The notes: generated from the letters alone by a model not told the origin. A DNA stretch of 64,000 bases from Kribbella voronezhensis (GCF_004365175.1 NZ_SOCE01000001.1:4223403-4287402), one strand, 5' to 3'. Shown: positions 14,211 through 23,085, numbered from the stretch's first letter. Made by a program: numbers and translations.

Positions 14211-15140
14211 ATGAGTGAGCTCGAAGTGCGGGAGCTGAGGTACTTCGTCGCGGTCGCCGAGGAACTGAACTTCAGCCGGGCCGCGCAACGCCTGGGGATG
14301 GCGCAACCCCCGCTGTCGAAGGCGATCGCTCAGATGGAGTCGCGGCTCGGCGTGCGCCTGCTGGAGCGCACCACCCGGCAGGTGAGGCTGACCACCGCCG
14401 GTCAGGTGCTGCTCGACCAGGCCCGGATCGCGGTCGACGCGGTGCACGCGGCGGCCCGGCGTACACAACGGGCCGGTCAGCCGACACCCCAGCTCGTCGT
14501 GGCGGTCAAGCCGGGAGGCGATGCCGGGTTGCTGGGGGAGATCCTCGCGGCGTACCGGGGATCGGGTGCGCAGCTGCCGCCGCCCGAAGTCGTCGTCGGC
14601 GGCAGCGGAGAGCCGATCGCCATGCTACGGGACGGCCGTGCCGATGTAGCGCTGCTGCGCAGCCCGTTCGACGATCGAGGGCTGGATTCCGAGACGCTCG
14701 TGGTCGAGCCGCGACTGGCGGTTCTCCCCACTGCACACCGCTTGGCCAGACGCCGCCGACTGCGGCTGACCGACCTCGAGGGCGAACCGATCCCACGCTG
14801 GAAAGGGGCCGCCCCCTCCGCCACCGCCTACTACACAGGATCCGACGGAGCAGGCGATGGCTTGGCGCCGGCCACGCATCCTGAGGGGCCGCTCGTGGCC
14901 AGCGTCGAGCAACTCCTGGAGGTGGTCGCGCTGGGCCAGGCGGTGGCGTTCCTGTCACTGTCCACCACCGAGCGGTACCAGCGCCCGGACATCGCCTACC
15001 GCCCCGTCACCGGCCTCAGCCCCAGCGCGGTCATGGTCGCCTGGCCGGAAACCTCCCGATCCGCAGCCGTCGCCGCCTTCATCCAAGCCGCCCACAACGT
15101 CGCCGCCCACCACCCCACCCACCTGACGGCCCTGGCCTGA
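14211..15140 (+). CDS. LysR-family transcriptional regulator
   Basis: The 309-residue protein has a typical winged HTH at the N-terminus (ELNFSRAAQRLGMAQPPLSK, about 18-37, then IAQMESRLGVRLLERTTR). The LysR substrate-binding domain runs from about 90 to the end. The family binds a small effector and acts at the promoter of a divergent gene, here the SDR at 14139. TATACT stands 9 bases before the ATG, so the mRNA has almost no leader. Confidence 0.92.
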   Translation: MSELEVRELRYFVAVAEELNFSRAAQRLGMAQPPLSKAIAQMESRLGVRLLERTTRQVRLTTAGQVLLDQARIAVDAVHAAARRTQRAGQPTPQLVVAVKPGGDAGLLGEILAAYRGSGAQLPPPEVVVGGSGEPIAMLRDGRADVALLRSPFDDRGLDSETLVVEPRLAVLPTAHRLARRRRLRLTDLEGEPIPRWKGAAPSATAYYTGSDGAGDGLAPATHPEGPLVASVEQLLEVVALGQAVAFLSLSTTERYQRPDIAYRPVTGLSPSAVMVAWPETSRSAAVAAFIQAAHNVAAHHPTHLTALA

Positions 15141-15186
15141 CCGGGGTCATCATCCGGCGCGGCTCTCGGTCGAGGTTGGGTCGTGG

Positions 15187-16638
15187 TTAGTGGCTGTTCG
15201 CGGGCAGCTCGTTCGGTGTGGTGAGCGCAGCTGGGGTTGCTGAGGTCTCCGCGGGGTCGGATCGGGACAGCCAGAGGGCGGTGAATGCGGCGGTGGTCAG
15301 GGTGACGGCGCCGGCGACGAGGAAGGCGGTGTTGAGGCCGGTTTCGAAGGAGGCGCCGTTGGATTGCCGGGTACGGACGATGGCTCCGAGTATCGCCACG
15401 CCGAGGACGGCGCCGATCTGGCGGGTGGTGCTGCTGATGCCGGAGGCGAGGCCGCCTTCCTGCGGGCTGACCGCCTGGATGGCGGCGCCTGTCAGTGGCG
15501 ACATGGTCAGCGCGAAGCCGATGCCGACGACTGCCAGTCGCCACCACACGTTCCCGTAGGCCGTGTCGGCGTGCACCATGCCCAGCGCCAGCAGCCCGAT
15601 GCCCGCCAGGACCAGGCCGATGGTGACCACGATCCGGAAGCCGTACCGCGCTGCGAGCCGGCCCGCGAATGGACTGACGATCACCATGGCAACGGAGGTA
15701 GGCAGGGTCTGCAGACCGGCGCGCAGGATCGAGCTGCCCTGGACGTACACGAAGAACTGGGAAAAGAAGAACGACGAGCCCATCAGCGCGAACCCCACCA
15801 CGATCATCGCGGTGTTGGACACAGTGAACAGTCGCTGCCGGAACAGCCGCAGCGGCAGCATCGGTGCGGAGCGACGCGCTTCCACGGCGACGAACCCGGC
15901 GAAGAGGATCGCCGCGGCGGCGAAGCTTCCCAGAATCATCGGCGAGGTCCATCCGCGAGCACCACCCTCGATCAGCCCGTAGGTCAGTGCCCCCACTGCC
16001 AGGACCGACAGCGCCGTCCCCGGGAGGTCGATCGCGGGCGCGTTCGGATTGCGGGACTCTTCGAGGTGCCGCAGGCCGATCAGCAGCAGGATCACGCCGA
16101 TGGGCAGATTGACCAGGAAGATCGCGGGCCAGCCGAACGCGTCGGTCAACACGCCACCGGCAACGGGTCCGGCAACCAGGCCGAGGCCGCTGAATCCGGC
16201 CCACAGCCCGATCGCCTTGATGCGTTCCTGAGGAACGGGATAGGCGGCCGCGAGCAGGGCCAGCGAGGCAGGGCTCAGTGCCGAGGCTCCGATGCCCTGC
16301 AGCACCCGGCCGACGATCAGCCATCCTGCCGAGGGCGCGAAGCTGCACAGCACTGATGCCGCGGTGAACACCACAGCGCCGGCCAGGTACACCCGCTTGC
16401 GGCCGAACCGGTCGGCGAAGACGCCGCCGGACAGCAGCAGCATGGCGACCAGCAGCACGTACGCGTCGACGATCCATTGCAGACCGGTCAGCTGGATGTG
16501 CAGCCGGTGCTGCATGTCGGGCAGCGCAGCTCCAACGATCGTGTTGTCGAGCAGCACCATGAATTGGCCCAGGCAGGTCACCGTGAGCAGCACGGCCCGG
16601 TTCGGTCGACTGCCTACTGTCGCAGGCGATGCAGCCAT
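15187..16638 (-). CDS. MFS drug efflux transporter, DHA2 (EmrB/QacA) family
   Basis: The 483-residue membrane protein has about 14 hydrophobic segments. The DHA2 signature starts at LDNTIVGAALP near residue 30, followed by LQWIVDAYVL near 53 and the loop motif GGVFADRFGRKRVY near 72. Relatives export drugs or toxic compounds against the proton gradient. ATG 16638 has GAGGAGAGG upstream. It is divergent from a TetR gene with two operator-like palindromes between them. Confidence 0.92.
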   Translation of the reverse strand: MAASPATVGSRPNRAVLLTVTCLGQFMVLLDNTIVGAALPDMQHRLHIQLTGLQWIVDAYVLLVAMLLLSGGVFADRFGRKRVYLAGAVVFTAASVLCSFAPSAGWLIVGRVLQGIGASALSPASLALLAAAYPVPQERIKAIGLWAGFSGLGLVAGPVAGGVLTDAFGWPAIFLVNLPIGVILLLIGLRHLEESRNPNAPAIDLPGTALSVLAVGALTYGLIEGGARGWTSPMILGSFAAAAILFAGFVAVEARRSAPMLPLRLFRQRLFTVSNTAMIVVGFALMGSSFFFSQFFVYVQGSSILRAGLQTLPTSVAMVIVSPFAGRLAARYGFRIVVTIGLVLAGIGLLALGMVHADTAYGNVWWRLAVVGIGFALTMSPLTGAAIQAVSPQEGGLASGISSTTRQIGAVLGVAILGAIVRTRQSNGASFETGLNTAFLVAGAVTLTTAAFTALWLSRSDPAETSATPAALTTPNELPANSH

Positions 16639-16693
16639 GCGATTCCTCTCCTCGGAAGTTGCGCCTCTGCCCGGCCGAGGCGGGGTGGCGCTG

Positions 16694-16717
16694 TTAAAGC
16701 AGTCGGCGACTGCGTTA
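16694..16717. promoter_or_regulatory. TetR operator 1
   Basis: A near-perfect palindrome centres on CAGTC-GGC-GACTG (16700-16712), extended by TTAAAG on the left and CGTTA on the right. It shares the 14-base CGGCGACTGCGTTA with a second site at 16752-16765. Confidence 0.5.
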
Positions 16718-16743
16718 GGAGACTGTACGGAGGCTTCGCTGCA

Positions 16744-16765
16744 AACGCAAGCGGCGACTGCGTTA
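16744..16765. promoter_or_regulatory. TetR operator 2
   Basis: AACGCA-N9-TGCGTT is an inverted repeat 11 bases before the TetR ATG, overlapping the second copy of CGGCGACTGCGTTA. Two sites in the gap would allow the regulator to repress both itself and the efflux gene. Confidence 0.5.
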
Positions 16766-16775
16766 AGGTGAAAGC

Positions 16776-17342
16776 ATGGACGAGCGACAGCGAGCCCGGC
16801 GACCCGGTGGGCGCGGTGCCCGGGTCCGTGCGGCGGTGCATCAGGCGGTCACCGACCTGATCAGCGAGCGCGGCTACGGGAAGTTCACCGTCGGCGAGGT
16901 CGCGGCCCGCGCGGGCGTGGCCGACAGCAGCATCTACCGCCGGTGGGGCAGCCTGGAAACCTTGCTCACCGACGTGGCGCTCGCCCGCCTCGACGCGCGG
17001 TCGCCGATGCCCGATACCGGCAGTCTGGCCGGCGACCTGCACGCATACGCGGCCAACGTGGCGCGCGAGATCACCGGACCCGACGGCCTGGCCTTGGTAC
17101 GCCTGGCCGTCGCCCTGTCGAGCAACGGTCAGCAGGGCCTGCAGGCGCTTGACGATCTCCTCGCCGAACGCGGGAGGCAGTTGCAGTCGATGCTCGACCG
17201 CGCGCAAGACCGCGGCGAGCAAGCACCTGATGCGCTCGGCGTACTGGACCACGTGATGGCCCCGATGTACATCCGCGTCTTGTTCGGCTTGGGCCCGCTC
17301 ACCCCGGAGTACGTCGACGGGCTGGTCGACCGCCTGCTGTGA
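16776..17342 (+). CDS. TetR-family regulator of the divergent MFS pump
   Basis: The 188-residue protein has an N-terminal HTH (FTVGEVAARAGVADSSIYRR, about 38-57) and a C-terminal ligand-binding domain. TetR proteins next to DHA2 pumps are usually repressors released by the pump's substrate. It starts at ATG 16776 behind AAGGTG. The last residues (YVDGLVDRLL) match the TetR_C dimerisation helix type. Confidence 0.9.
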   Translation: MDERQRARRPGGRGARVRAAVHQAVTDLISERGYGKFTVGEVAARAGVADSSIYRRWGSLETLLTDVALARLDARSPMPDTGSLAGDLHAYAANVAREITGPDGLALVRLAVALSSNGQQGLQALDDLLAERGRQLQSMLDRAQDRGEQAPDALGVLDHVMAPMYIRVLFGLGPLTPEYVDGLVDRLL

Positions 17343-17472
17343 CCTCAGCCTGCGCCGCCGCGAGCAGACGCTATTGCGTCGTGGTGCTGCGGGACTGCTT
17401 CACGTTGGTTCAGTGCTCCGCACAGCGCGAGGGGCGACGCTCTGCGCCCTGTGAGCAGGCAAGATGGGGAGC

Positions 17473-18048
17473 ATGTCCTTGGCTACGCCCACGCTGCACA
17501 CCGCTCGCCTGAGATTGCGACCCGTGACCAGCGCGGACGCGGACGCGCTCTTCGCATTGCACAGCAGCGCTTACGTACTGCGGTACTGGGACTCGCCACC
17601 TTGGAGCGATCGTGCGCGTGCCGGACGCTTCATCGCGGCGTCCGAGCAGATGGCCGAGGAAGGCACCGGCGTACGGCTGGCAATGGACCGCGCATCCGAC
17701 GGGACGTTCATCGGCTGGTGCAGTCTGACTCGGTGGAACCCCGAGTATCGCAGCGCGTCAATTGGCTACTGCCTCGGCGATGCGGCCTGGGGACACGGCT
17801 ACGCGACAGAGGGCGCGCGCGCCTTGCTGCAGTGGGCTTTCGACACATTGGACCTGAATCGAGTTCAGGCCGAGGCCGATACGCGCAACGCGGCATCCGC
17901 CCGTGTTCTGGAGAAGCTCGGCTTCGTGCGCGAAGGCACGTTGCGGGAAGACTGCATCGTGAACGGCGAAGTGTCGGACTCATGGGTGTACGGCCTGCTC
18001 CGGCGCGAGTGGCACCCGGTCTTGTCGAGGGCAACGAGTTCTGTCTGA
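17473..18048 (+). CDS. GNAT acetyltransferase, RimJ/RimL type
   Basis: The protein of about 191 residues starts with HTARLRLRPVTSADADALF, the entry to ribosomal-protein-alanine-acetyltransferase-like GNATs. The acetyl-CoA site appears as GYCLGDAAWGHGYATEG near residue 100, and the C-terminal ARVLEKLGFVREG is typical. The target is unknown. ATG 17473 fits a leaderless start (CAAGAT 7 bases upstream); ATG 17464 is an alternative. Confidence 0.88.
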   Translation: MSLATPTLHTARLRLRPVTSADADALFALHSSAYVLRYWDSPPWSDRARAGRFIAASEQMAEEGTGVRLAMDRASDGTFIGWCSLTRWNPEYRSASIGYCLGDAAWGHGYATEGARALLQWAFDTLDLNRVQAEADTRNAASARVLEKLGFVREGTLREDCIVNGEVSDSWVYGLLRREWHPVLSRATSSV

Positions 18049-18056
18049 ACTGAGTG

Positions 18057-18812
18057 CTAGGCGATGTCGCGGCGCAGGGTTGTGCGGGTGGCCAGCGCCG
18101 CGAAGATCAAGGACCAGGTCAGGAGTGCCAGTCCGCCCGAGGTCTGGCCGAGCATTGCGGCGTCGGCTGACGACGTGAGTCGGCCCAGCGCATTGCCGGC
18201 CTGGTAGGGCAGGTACTGCGCTAGCTCGGAGGTGGCCTGGACACCGCTCAGGATCGGGCCGATGACGAAGATGTAGACCACGAATCCGACGATGGCGGCG
18301 ATCTGGTTGCGGATCAGGCAACCGACGGCGACCCCGAGTACGGCGTACAGGGCTACCTCGATGGCGACGCCGCCGAGGGTCCTGGCGAGGTCGGTGCCGG
18401 AGAGGACGAGGTCGACGTGCTTGGCGGCGAGCCAGGGGAGGGCGACTACGAGGACCACGCCGGTGCAGACCGCGGCGTACCCGACTCCCACCACGGCGTA
18501 CGTGAGGAGTTTGGCGACGACGACTCGGCCGCGGCGGGGCGTCGCGAGGTACGTCGGTGTGGCGGTCTGGTGCACGAATTCGCCGGTGACCGCGATGATG
18601 CCGAGGATCCCGACCACCACCAGCGTCGCGGTGGCTTGGGCGAACACGGTCCGTTGCCCGGCGGCGGTTTCGAGGCCGACCGGACCCGGTTCGGCGAAAC
18701 CGATCGCGGCGCTCGTGGTGGCGCCGACCATCGCCAGGCCGAGGATCAGCATCCACAACCAGAGCCTCGTGGTGGTGAGCTTGCGGAACTCACCTCGCAG
18801 GAGCGCGGTCAT
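18057..18812 (-). CDS. ABC transporter permease (ABC-2 type)
   Basis: The 251-residue protein has six hydrophobic segments, starting with a short cytoplasmic N-terminus (MTALLRGEFRKLTTTRLWLW) typical of ABC-2 permeases. Its ATG overlaps the stop of the ATPase gene (18809-18812), so the two form a transporter. The substrate is unknown; such pairs often export antibiotics or lipids. Confidence 0.88.
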   Translation of the reverse strand: MTALLRGEFRKLTTTRLWLWMLILGLAMVGATTSAAIGFAEPGPVGLETAAGQRTVFAQATATLVVVGILGIIAVTGEFVHQTATPTYLATPRRGRVVVAKLLTYAVVGVGYAAVCTGVVLVVALPWLAAKHVDLVLSGTDLARTLGGVAIEVALYAVLGVAVGCLIRNQIAAIVGFVVYIFVIGPILSGVQATSELAQYLPYQAGNALGRLTSSADAAMLGQTSGGLALLTWSLIFAALATRTTLRRDIA

Positions 18813-19714
18813 GGTTGTTGCGACACCGCGGTGGTCAGCGAGAAGAAGATCTGCTCGAGCCCGTCCTGGCGGGTCTCCAGGGCGTGCAACTCCACCCGGT
18901 GCTCGAAGGCGAGTCGCCCGACCTCCCGCGCGCTCAGACCGCTGGTCTCCAAGGTGTCCGCTGCCGAGTCCCTGCTCACGACTGCTCCGGACGACTTCAG
19001 TACTTCGGCGAAGCGCTCTGCATCAGGAGTGACGACGAGGACCCGGCCACCGGTGGCGAGCTCGTCCAGCCGGCCCGCCCGGACCAGGTGGCCGTTGTCG
19101 ATGATCACCACCCGATCGGCGATCTGCTGGACCTCCGACAGGGCGTGGCTGGAGACCAGCATCGTGCGTCCCTCGTCGGCGAGCTGCTTGAGGAATCCCC
19201 GCAGCCAGGCGATACCAGCGGGATCCAGCCCGTTGGCCGGCTCGTCCAGCACCAGCACGCCCGGGTCGCCGAGGAGAGCGGTCGCCAGACCCAGCCGCTG
19301 CCGCATGCCGAGCGAGTAACCGCGTACTGGTCTGCGGGCGGCGTCGGTCAGACCCACCAACGCCAGTACGTCGTCAGCGCGGCTGTCGGCGAAGCCGTTC
19401 ACGGCGCAGTACACGCGCAGGTGGTCGCGTCCGCTGCGGCCGGGGTGGAAGCTGCTTGCCTCGAGCGCGGCACCGACGACTGTCGCAGGGCGGGGGAGCT
19501 CGGCGTACGGCGTACCGCCGATGGTCGCCGTACCGTCGGTCGGCTCGATCAACCCGAGGAGCATCCGCAGCGTGGTGGTCTTGCCCGCACCGTTCGGGCC
19601 CAGGAACGCGGTGATCTCACCCGGCTCGACGGTGAACGACAGCGCGTCGACCGCACGGACGTCGCCGAAAGACTTGGAGAGTCCATCGACCTCGACGCGT
19701 TGCCCGGTCGCCAC
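18809..19714 (-). CDS. ABC transporter ATP-binding protein
   Basis: The 301-residue ATPase has Walker A GPNGAGKTTT near 39, the signature SLGMRQRLGLA near 137, Walker B VLVLDEPANGLDP near 157 and the H-loop SSHAL near 190. A C-terminal extension of about 80 residues follows, as in drug-export (DrrA-like) ATPases. The GTG start at 19714 has TAGCCT six bases upstream, so it is probably leaderless. It is coupled to the permease gene downstream. Confidence 0.92.
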   Translation of the reverse strand: MATGQRVEVDGLSKSFGDVRAVDALSFTVEPGEITAFLGPNGAGKTTTLRMLLGLIEPTDGTATIGGTPYAELPRPATVVGAALEASSFHPGRSGRDHLRVYCAVNGFADSRADDVLALVGLTDAARRPVRGYSLGMRQRLGLATALLGDPGVLVLDEPANGLDPAGIAWLRGFLKQLADEGRTMLVSSHALSEVQQIADRVVIIDNGHLVRAGRLDELATGGRVLVVTPDAERFAEVLKSSGAVVSRDSAADTLETSGLSAREVGRLAFEHRVELHALETRQDGLEQIFFSLTTAVSQQP

Positions 19715-19769
19715 GGGCCCAGGCTAACTTCGCCGGATGTTCGAGAGCCAGAGCCGATGTCGCGGCCGG

Positions 19770-19798
19770 CAGCGACGCCTGCCTGGCATCGGGCAGGC
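19770..19798. other. 8-bp hairpin upstream of ridA-like gene
   Basis: CGCCTGCC and GGCAGGCG face each other in the gap between the divergent ABC and RidA genes. No U-tract follows. A TTGACT at 19844-19849 further on may be the -35 of the RidA gene. Confidence 0.35.
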
Positions 19799-19890
19799 GG
19801 TAGTGCTCTCTCATGCACCCTGGCTATCTGGTCTAGGGGGAGGTTGACTGGCTGCGCTGGGTCGGGTGTGTGAGGCGAGGGGAGAGCGGG

Positions 19891-20268
19891 ATGGTGCGCG
19901 TGGTTGTCGAGACTGATGAGGCGCCGAAGTCGGCGGCGTACAGTCAGGCGGTGAAGGCTGCGGGGCTGGTGTTCGTGTCGGGGCAGGCGGGGTACGACCC
20001 TGCGACCGGGTTGCTGGCGGGGGACACGATTCAGGAACAGACGCGGCAGTGTCTGCGCAACGTCGCCGCGATCTTGGAGGCGGCAGGGAGTTCGCTGGAC
20101 AAGGTGGTCAGTGCGACGTTCATCCTGCGGGACCCGGCGGACTTCGCGGGGATGAACGAGGAGTGGATGGTGTGGTTCCCGACCGTTCAGCCTGCTCGGC
20201 AAGGGGCTTCGCTGCCGGTGGACGTGGAGGGACTGCGCGTTTCGATCGCGGCCATCGCCGAGGCGTAG
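19891..20268 (+). CDS. RidA family protein
   Basis: The 125-residue protein has the YjgF/RidA fold with SAAYSQAVKAAGLVFVSGQ near residue 14, the start pattern of the active-site cleft, and a C-terminal LRVSIAAIAEA. Family members hydrolyse reactive enamines or imines made by PLP enzymes. The usual arginine near residue 105 is not obvious here, so activity is not certain. ATG 19891 has GGGGAGAG upstream; the frame is open from 19870. Confidence 0.85.
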   Translation: MVRVVVETDEAPKSAAYSQAVKAAGLVFVSGQAGYDPATGLLAGDTIQEQTRQCLRNVAAILEAAGSSLDKVVSATFILRDPADFAGMNEEWMVWFPTVQPARQGASLPVDVEGLRVSIAAIAEA

Positions 20269-20371
20269 GACGAGGGCGTTGACCTGAAAGTCGGCTAAGA
20301 AGCCGGCCGGCAGGACATTTCCGGACGCGCAGGTTCGTTGGAACCGGTAAGACGGTCACTGCGGAGGAACC

Positions 20372-20647
20372 ATGAGTCTTGTCGGAACCCTGGTCGGGTA
20401 CGCGTTGTCGCTGTTCATCCTGCTGCTGCTTGCCCGCATGGTGCTCGACTGGGGACGGGTGCTGACCCAAGGGCCGCCCTGGGTCGGTCGCGCGCGGGCG
20501 GCGGTCTACGCGGGGACGGAACCGGTGCTCGCACCCGTACGGCGAAGGCTGCGGCCGGTGAACGCGGGCGGGCTTTCGTTCGACATCGCTTTCACCGTCG
20601 TGTTCGTCGCCGTACTGGTACTGCGCTCGATCGCCTTCAGTTTGTAA
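20372..20647 (+). CDS. YggT-family membrane protein
   Basis: The 91-residue protein has two hydrophobic helices (about 3-25 and 70-90) around a charged loop with EPVLAPVRRRLRP, the YggT hallmark. The family is linked to division-site membrane proteins and ion stress, with unclear mechanism. GGAGGAACC stands in front of the ATG. Its 3' end overlaps the convergent hydrolase-globin gene by 11 bases. Confidence 0.85.
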   Translation: MSLVGTLVGYALSLFILLLLARMVLDWGRVLTQGPPWVGRARAAVYAGTEPVLAPVRRRLRPVNAGGLSFDIAFTVVFVAVLVLRSIAFSL

Positions 20648-21893
20648 GGGATTCCAGCCCGTCCCACGACCAACGGGGAATGCTGAGGCCGTCGGGTACG
20701 TTGTCCGCCGAACCCGTGTACTGCGCCATGCTCGTCGTCGTGGCCCAGGCGAAATAGTCGTGCAGCACCTGCCGCAGTGGGTCTTTCAGACCGACGTCGT
20801 CGAGAGCTTGGTCGAAGCAGGCGATCGCCCGGCGGTCCATCTCGTGGTGCGGGCCGTTGCCGCTGTGAGTCCGTACGACGGACGACTCGTCGCCGTACGA
20901 CTCGGAATACGTGGTCGGTCCGCCCAGGGCCTCAGCCCAGTACGCCGCCAACCGGCCGGTGTGCTCGGGATGGAAGCCGTGGCTGAACGCGTGACTGACC
21001 ACCTCGTCGGCCATCACCCGCGCATGCCAAGCCTCGGCCAGCCGAACCATGCCCGCCCACCCACCCGCAGCCTCGTACACAGTCTCCATCGCTCCAGCAT
21101 GCCCATCGCGACCCGGCGGCGCGAGAGGCTCGTCGAGAAACCGCCGGATATGCCCGGCCCAGAGCTCAGGCTTCTCGAAATGACACATATGCCCGGCCTC
21201 GGGGATGATCGCCAGCTCGCTCCCCGGTACTGCGGCATGCAGCCGATGCGCCACCTCCACGGGAAATCCGAGGTCCCGCTCGCCGTGCAGAATCAGGAGC
21301 GCCTTGCCGAAGTCCCGCAGTACGAACTCAGCATCGACAGGGCACCACGGGTGCATGGCACCACTGACCGCTCTCTCATAACTCCAGTCGCCCTCGTCCA
21401 TACCCAGGCTCGCCCGGAATGCGGCGTACGCCGGCGCAAGCTCGAGATCCCACACATCGGTCTGCTGTCGCTCCGAACTCACGTCGGGCTTCTGATAATC
21501 CGTGTACGCCGTGGTTGAGGCGAGCACGAGTCGTCGCACCTGCGCCGGATGCTTGCCGACGAACTGCATCGCCGCCCGCCCGCCGGTCGAGAACCCCAGC
21601 AGATCGACCTCACCGAGCCCCAACTCGTCGATCAGCCGGCGCGCATCCGCCACGACGTACTCCGGTTGCAGCAGGTCGTCCGGAAGTCCGCGAGTACTCC
21701 GCCCGCAGCCACGGAAGTCGAACAGCACGACGTGGTGATCGCGCGCCAGCGGTTCGAACCCCGGCAGCAGATAGCCGTGGCCGACATCCGGCCCGCCATG
21801 GAACACGAGCAACGTCGGCCGCTCGCCGCGCCGCCCGAGCTCACGCACGAACAACGTGACGTCCCCGACGTCGACCAGCCGACCATCACCCAT
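20637..21893 (-). CDS. alpha/beta hydrolase fused to a group II truncated globin
   Basis: The 418-residue protein is two domains in one frame. Residues about 1-265 are a proline-iminopeptidase-like alpha/beta hydrolase: FHGGPDVGHGY (oxyanion region), nucleophile elbow GFSTGG, acid in HGERDLGFP and catalytic His in EAGHMCHFEKP. Residues about 275-418 look like a truncated haemoglobin (group II pattern YWAEALGGPTTYSESYGDE, likely haem His in VVRTHSGNG), ending WSWDGL. A short linker PLAPPGRDGHAGAM joins them. These are normally separate proteins. The reaction is unknown. Confidence 0.8.
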   Translation of the reverse strand: MGDGRLVDVGDVTLFVRELGRRGERPTLLVFHGGPDVGHGYLLPGFEPLARDHHVVLFDFRGCGRSTRGLPDDLLQPEYVVADARRLIDELGLGEVDLLGFSTGGRAAMQFVGKHPAQVRRLVLASTTAYTDYQKPDVSSERQQTDVWDLELAPAYAAFRASLGMDEGDWSYERAVSGAMHPWCPVDAEFVLRDFGKALLILHGERDLGFPVEVAHRLHAAVPGSELAIIPEAGHMCHFEKPELWAGHIRRFLDEPLAPPGRDGHAGAMETVYEAAGGWAGMVRLAEAWHARVMADEVVSHAFSHGFHPEHTGRLAAYWAEALGGPTTYSESYGDESSVVRTHSGNGPHHEMDRRAIACFDQALDDVGLKDPLRQVLHDYFAWATTTSMAQYTGSADNVPDGLSIPRWSWDGLESLTN

Positions 21894-21928
21894 GCGAGGA
21901 CACTTCCAGACCCCACCGACAAGACCTG

Positions 21929-22078
21929 TCAGTGCTTGAGGTTGTGGCCTTCGGAGGTCAGGCGGGCGCGTAGATCCTTCACTTCGGAGGGCGGCCGAGG
22001 CGCGCGCCAGTTGGAGCCCTCACTACCCCGCACCGAGGACTCCTCCGCCTTGTCGCGCTTCCGCCGCCACCACCACAT
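21929..22078 (-). CDS. possible 49-residue basic protein
   Basis: A 50-codon frame from ATG 22078 to TGA 21929 has strongly GC-biased third positions. It encodes MWWWRRKRDKAEES at the start and DLRARLTSEGHNLKH at the end. The start suggests a membrane-surface basic peptide. The ribosome-binding site is weak and no family is recognised. It lies between the hydrolase-globin gene and the VOC gene on the same strand. Confidence 0.4.
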   Translation of the reverse strand: MWWWRRKRDKAEESSVRGSEGSNWRAPRPPSEVKDLRARLTSEGHNLKH

Positions 22079-22163
22079 AGCTCGAGCATGACGTACAGGT
22101 GCTTGCTGGCGCCACGGGTGGTGAAGAACGACAACTGGCCGACGCTCCCCGCTGACCCGGGAG

Positions 22164-22541
22164 TCAGTTGGTGGTGCGTTCTTTTTCGCTGCGTTCTATG
22201 CAGAACTCGTTGCCTTCGGGGTCGGTGAGGGTGGTCCAGCCTCGGCCGTCTGGTTGGCGGTGGTCTTCGTGGAGGGTGGCGCCGAGGGCGAGGAGGCGGT
22301 CGACCTCTTCGTCGCGGGTGCGTTCGGTCGGGACCCAGTCGATGTGCAGGCGGTTCTTGACCGTCTTGGATTCGGGGACGCGGATGAAAAGGAAGCCTGG
22401 GAGGGGGTCCGGGGACTCGAGGAGTACTTCGTCGTCGGCGGGGGAGTCCTGGGCGGACAGGGGCCAGCCGGTGGCCTGGCTCCAGAAGGTGGCCAGTTCG
22501 TACGGTTGCGCACAGTCGATGGTCAGGTGCCGAAAGATCAT
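22164..22541 (-). CDS. VOC superfamily (glyoxalase/dioxygenase-like) protein
   Basis: The 125-residue single-module VOC protein begins with FRHLTIDCAQPYELATFW and ends LTDPEGNEFCIE, the usual strand carrying the metal-binding or structural Glu. The function is unknown; many such actinobacterial proteins bind or modify small toxic molecules. TAGAGT stands 6 bases before the ATG, so a leaderless mRNA is likely. It is divergent from another VOC gene. Confidence 0.85.
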   Translation of the reverse strand: MIFRHLTIDCAQPYELATFWSQATGWPLSAQDSPADDEVLLESPDPLPGFLFIRVPESKTVKNRLHIDWVPTERTRDEEVDRLLALGATLHEDHRQPDGRGWTTLTDPEGNEFCIERSEKERTTN

Positions 22542-22625
22542 GGCCGGACTCTAACCTCGCGGACTGTCCCTGGGCGGGTCTAGTGTGCGAAGCAAGGGGA
22601 AACCACTCGGGCAAGGAGCGATCTG

Positions 22626-23039
22626 ATGGCGTCACGACTGAATCCGTACATCAGCTACAACGGCACTGCGCGGGAGGCGTTCGAGTTCTACCGCAGCGTG
22701 TTCGGTGGGGAGCTGACGATGAACACCTTCGCCGAGTTCGGCGCGGAAGGGTCGCCGGATGCCGACAAGATCATGCACGCCTCACTGGAGGCGCCGAACG
22801 GCTTCGCGCTGATGGGCTCGGACACGCCCGAGGGGATGGACTTCAAGCCCGGTACGACGATGTCGGTGAGCCTCAGCGGTGACGACGGCGACGACCTCCG
22901 CGGGTACTACGAAAAGCTGTCGGAAGGCGGCACCGTGACGATGCCGCTGGAGAAGCAGATGTGGGGCGATGAGTTCGGCATGTTCGTCGACCGGTTCGGC
23001 GTCTCCTGGATGGTGAACATCGCGGCACCACAAGGCTGA
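22626..23039 (+). CDS. VOC family protein, PhnB-like
   Basis: The 137-residue protein has the PhnB/3-demethylubiquinone-methyltransferase-like VOC pattern: LNPYISYNGTAREAFEFYRS at the start, HASLEAPNGFALMGSD in the middle, and MWGDEFGMFVDRFGVSWMVN at the end. The substrate is unknown. AAGGAG precedes the ATG. Confidence 0.88.
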   Translation: MASRLNPYISYNGTAREAFEFYRSVFGGELTMNTFAEFGAEGSPDADKIMHASLEAPNGFALMGSDTPEGMDFKPGTTMSVSLSGDDGDDLRGYYEKLSEGGTVTMPLEKQMWGDEFGMFVDRFGVSWMVNIAAPQG

Positions 23040-23055
23040 TCGACCTGGCGAGCTC

Positions 23056-23085
23056 CTGCGCCTGCCCGACGACCGGCAGGCGCAG
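23056..23085. terminator. 11-bp GC hairpin after the PhnB-like gene
   Basis: Arms 23056-23066 (CTGCGCCTGCC) and 23075-23085 (GGCAGGCGCAG) are perfectly complementary with an 8-base loop, 16 bases behind the stop. It is a likely end signal, though it lacks a U-tract. Confidence 0.5.
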
